From positions 1-15,511 of the forward strand of contig JAKBQK010000175.1 of the NCBI GenBank assembly GCA_021835265.1: a stretch of 15,511 nucleotides of DNA. Reading direction: 5' to 3'. Source of the stretch: Thermoplasmata archaeon (lineage in GTDB: Archaea; Thermoplasmatota; Thermoplasmata; Thermoplasmatales; Thermoplasmataceae). Under the pieces are notes generated by a model. It searched no databases and was not told the origin of the DNA. It worked only from the letters and a program-made list of their open reading frames with translations. This document shows, piece after piece, positions 13,989 to 15,511 of this stretch (position 1 is its first letter; every line of letters begins with the position of its first letter). Made by a program: the position numbers and the translations under genes.

Positions 13989-14928
13989 GATTACGAGCAA
14001 GATAGCCGAACTGCAACAGGTCAAGGAAAACCTGGAAAGAACCATAAGGATGGCCGAAGAAAAGAAAAAAGAGATAGAGAACATGCTCCAGAGTCTGGTA
14101 AAGATAGACTCTGCTTCTGTACCACAGATAAAGGTAGAGGAGGCAAAGAAGGCGCTTGTGGATTTGAAAGATCCTATTGCACTAAGGAAGAACCAAAAAA
14201 TTTCAACAGGTATTTCCAAGATAGATGAACTTCTTCTAGGCGGTTTACCCATGCCATCAAATGTGGTTCTGTTTGGTGCACCTTTCACCTCAAAGGATAT
14301 GCTTGCAACTAATTTCATGGCCAACTCCATCAAAGAAAACGTGCCAGTGGTCATTATCACAGCAGATAAAGACCTGACCCAGGTAAAGTATGAAATTGCC
14401 CAGACTCTAAGTGTAGAACCGGAAGTCGTGGACGGTTTTGAAGATGATGGACTGATCAGGTTTATTGACCTTTATTCAAAATCCATTCAGTCTCAGAGTC
14501 CATCTAAAAAAGCGGTTGTTATAGATAATATATCAAACCTCAGCCTGCTTTTGAAATCTGTGGAAACGATTGAACAGGAATTACTCAGAACATACCCATT
14601 TTACAGACTTGTATTCATTTCTCTTACAGCGTTCGTTCCACAGTTTGACGAGAAGGTTTTCATGAAATTCACACAGCAATTCACACAGAAAAGGAAGGCG
14701 AGCAGGTGCACAGCACTGTATATGCTTGAAGATGGGCTCTTTGATCAAAAGGTTTTTGAAACTATCAGCTACATAATGGATGGGACCATTCAATTCAGAA
14801 TAGTTAATGCAAAACAGTATGTGAAAGTTGTAGGTTTATCTAACGCAAGAACAAGGGAATGGGTAGAAGTCTACAACAGGGGAGAAACTTTTGATCTTGG
14901 ATCCTTCTCACTTGAACGTGTGAGATAA
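13975..14928 (+). CDS. KaiC/RecA-superfamily ATPase with N-terminal coiled coil and degenerate P-loop
   Basis: A 317-residue protein of the archaeal RecA-like ATPase group (KaiC/GvpD-like, COG0467 type); specific function unknown. Residues 3-42 are charged heptad-like sequence predicted to form a coiled coil. The core begins with STGISKIDELLLGGLP (77-92), typical of KaiC domains. The Walker A position reads GAPFTSKD (101-108): lysine 107 is kept, but the usual Gly before it is Ser and the usual Ser/Thr after it is Asp. The Walker B strand is intact (AVVIDN, D184). Loss of the Mg-coordinating Ser/Thr suggests weak or no ATP hydrolysis, perhaps a binding-only or structural role; this is inference. 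The C-terminal part (about 265-317) is a small beta-rich end. The ATG overlaps the gnaD stop by 14 bases and has a strong Shine-Dalgarno, so it is co-expressed with gnaD. A regulatory or scaffolding role is possible but not shown. Confidence 0.85.
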   Translation: MESNEITSKIAELQQVKENLERTIRMAEEKKKEIENMLQSLVKIDSASVPQIKVEEAKKALVDLKDPIALRKNQKISTGISKIDELLLGGLPMPSNVVLFGAPFTSKDMLATNFMANSIKENVPVVIITADKDLTQVKYEIAQTLSVEPEVVDGFEDDGLIRFIDLYSKSIQSQSPSKKAVVIDNISNLSLLLKSVETIEQELLRTYPFYRLVFISLTAFVPQFDEKVFMKFTQQFTQKRKASRCTALYMLEDGLFDQKVFETISYIMDGTIQFRIVNAKQYVKVVGLSNARTREWVEVYNRGETFDLGSFSLERVR

Positions 14929-14968
14929 AACAAAATCTTAACATTTTAAAAGAATTATTGCTGATTTT

Positions 14969-15030
14969 AACCGCTCAGTCTGCCTGTCATTCATCACAAA
15001 TCAGTCAAGGCTGAATTCATCACAGCGGTT
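14969..15030 (-). ncRNA. Archaeal C/D box small RNA guiding rRNA 2'-O-methylation
   Basis: Read on the minus strand, this 62-base segment has every element of an archaeal C/D sRNA in order. They are 5' stem strand AACCGC (15025-15030), C box GTGATGA (15017-15023), 12-base guide ATTCAGCCTTGA, D' box CTGA (15001-15004), spacer TTT, C' box GTGATGA (14991-14997), 12-base guide ATGACAGGCAGA, D box CTGA (14975-14978), and 3' stem strand GCGGTT (14969-14974). The stem strands pair perfectly. Equal 12-base guides and a short C'/D' spacer are typical of archaea. The RNA would bind L7Ae, Nop5 and fibrillarin. The D' guide pairs over 10 contiguous bases with archaeal 16S rRNA CAAGGCUGAA and predicts Gm902 (E. 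coli numbering). A TATA-like element lies about 23 bases upstream. The gene converges on the ATPase gene and diverges from glyA. Confidence 0.92.
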
Positions 15031-15049
15031 GATGGGTATTGGATCCCTT

Positions 15050-15057
15050 TTCTTAAG
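15050..15057 (-). promoter_or_regulatory. TATA-like element of the C/D sRNA gene
   Basis: The minus strand reads CTTAAGAA, centred about 23 bases upstream of the first base of the sRNA stem. This matches the spacing seen for the leaderless mRNAs, so transcription would begin at the stem itself. The element is a weaker TATA match than those of the protein genes. Confidence 0.4.
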
Positions 15058-15071
15058 TGTTCGCTGTCTTT

Positions 15072-15098
15072 ACTTCATATGTCACATATTCATGAAGT
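15072..15098. promoter_or_regulatory. Nested inverted repeats upstream of glyA
   Basis: ATATGT-C-ACATAT (15077-15089) is a perfect 13-base palindrome with a single central base. It overlaps a wider inverted repeat of ACTTCAT (15072-15078) and ATGAAGT (15092-15098). The site lies between the sRNA promoter and the glyA promoter, about 80-100 bases before the glyA ATG, where a transcription factor could bind. No regulator is identified. Confidence 0.3.
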
Positions 15099-15147
15099 TG
15101 GGAAATGAAATTAATAATATACGTCCATTATTTCAGATCACCATACG

Positions 15148-15155
15148 TTAAAATA
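15148..15155 (+). promoter_or_regulatory. TATA box of glyA
   Basis: TTAAAATA is centred about 24 bases upstream of the glyA ATG and predicts a leaderless transcript. ATACGT occurs twice nearby (about 15120 and 15143), the second copy abutting the TATA element. Confidence 0.55.
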
Positions 15156-15175
15156 TTTCACATGCATCAATATCC

Positions 15176-15511
15176 ATGGATAAATTTTTCAGTGATGCAA
15201 TGGAAATTAGGGATCTTGCAAAGAAACACAATAAAATGTTTGAAGAAAGCATTCCCCTGATTGCCTCGGAAAATGTGATGAGTCCTCTGGCAATGGAGAT
15301 GCTTCTCACAGACTTTGGTCACAGGTATGCAGAGGGTTTGCCTCATCAGAGATACTATCAGGGAAACTTCTTTGTAGATCAGCTGGAAGACAAGGTCATA
15401 GAACTGGGAAAGAAGTTATATAACGCACCACAGTTTGATCCCAGGCCAGTGTCTGGAACAAATGCCAACATGGGAGTTATTTTTGGCCTTACAAAACCCA
15501 TGGAAAGGATT
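15176..15511 (+). CDS. glyA: Serine hydroxymethyltransferase (5' part; cut by window)
   Basis: A PLP enzyme that interconverts serine and glycine while loading a one-carbon unit onto a pterin carrier. The first 112 codons are present, about a quarter of the usual 420-430 residues. Visible motifs: PLIASENVMSP (27-37) with the general acid/base Glu32, RYAEGLPHQRYYQGN (50-64) with active-site tyrosines, and PVSGTNANMGV (91-101), the start of the PLP phosphate-binding region. The lysine that binds PLP lies beyond the window. The ATG is supported by the family N-terminus and the TATA spacing. Whether the carrier is tetrahydrofolate or a modified archaeal pterin cannot be seen here; a folate-dependent purH in the same window is consistent with tetrahydrofolate. 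Confidence 0.96.
   Translation, partial: MDKFFSDAMEIRDLAKKHNKMFEESIPLIASENVMSPLAMEMLLTDFGHRYAEGLPHQRYYQGNFFVDQLEDKVIELGKKLYNAPQFDPRPVSGTNANMGVIFGLTKPMERI

Noticed and set aside
13929..14360. 143-codon antisense frame spanning the gnaD/ATPase junction
   Set aside because: Both sense genes are well supported and the frame has no family resemblance or promoter of its own.
14929..14968. Possible terminator between the ATPase gene and the sRNA
   Set aside because: T runs on both strands are short (four bases) and interrupted, too weak to call.

Overview
The window looks like chromosomal DNA of an acidophilic, cell-wall-less archaeon of the order Thermoplasmatales (Thermoplasma / Ferroplasma / Cuniculiplasma group). 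Pointers are a full-length tricorn protease co-linear with the Thermoplasma acidophilum enzyme, a secreted acid protease of the sedolisin (S53) family, an archaeal-type gluconate/galactonate dehydratase, archaeal S-adenosylmethionine synthetase, a low G+C base composition, and TATA boxes placed so that most mRNAs would start at or next to the start codon (leaderless). I cannot name genus or species from the sequence alone.

Layout, left to right. The truncated SAM synthetase gene (minus) and purH (plus) diverge from a dyad-rich intergenic region. purH converges, with only 2 bases between stop codons, on a very large secreted protease gene (minus). That protease carries a sedolisin catalytic domain followed by a region resembling thermopsin, then small beta domains and a C-terminal membrane anchor. 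It diverges from the tricorn protease gene (plus). Tricorn converges on a minus-strand operon of topA (type IA topoisomerase) and a presenilin-like intramembrane aspartyl protease, which overlap by 8 bases. topA diverges from a plus-strand operon of gnaD (gluconate/galactonate dehydratase) and a KaiC/RecA-like ATPase with a degenerate P-loop, overlapping by 14 bases behind a strong Shine-Dalgarno sequence. After a 247-base intergenic region comes the first 112 codons of glyA (serine hydroxymethyltransferase).

The least obvious item is in that last intergenic region. The minus strand encodes a textbook archaeal C/D box guide RNA (14969-15030) with perfect C, D', C' and D boxes, two 12-nt guides and a 6-bp terminal stem. 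One guide has 10 contiguous complementary bases to the universally conserved archaeal 16S rRNA sequence CAAGGCUGAA (helix 27) and predicts 2'-O-methylation at G902 (E. coli numbering). It has its own TATA-like element at the same spacing as the protein genes.

Functional themes: peptide acquisition and turnover (secreted acid protease, tricorn, intramembrane protease), one-carbon and purine metabolism (SAM synthetase, PurH, SHMT), sugar-acid catabolism by the non-phosphorylative Entner-Doudoroff route (gnaD), and DNA topology plus rRNA modification. I saw no CRISPR array, insertion sequence, tRNA or rRNA gene.
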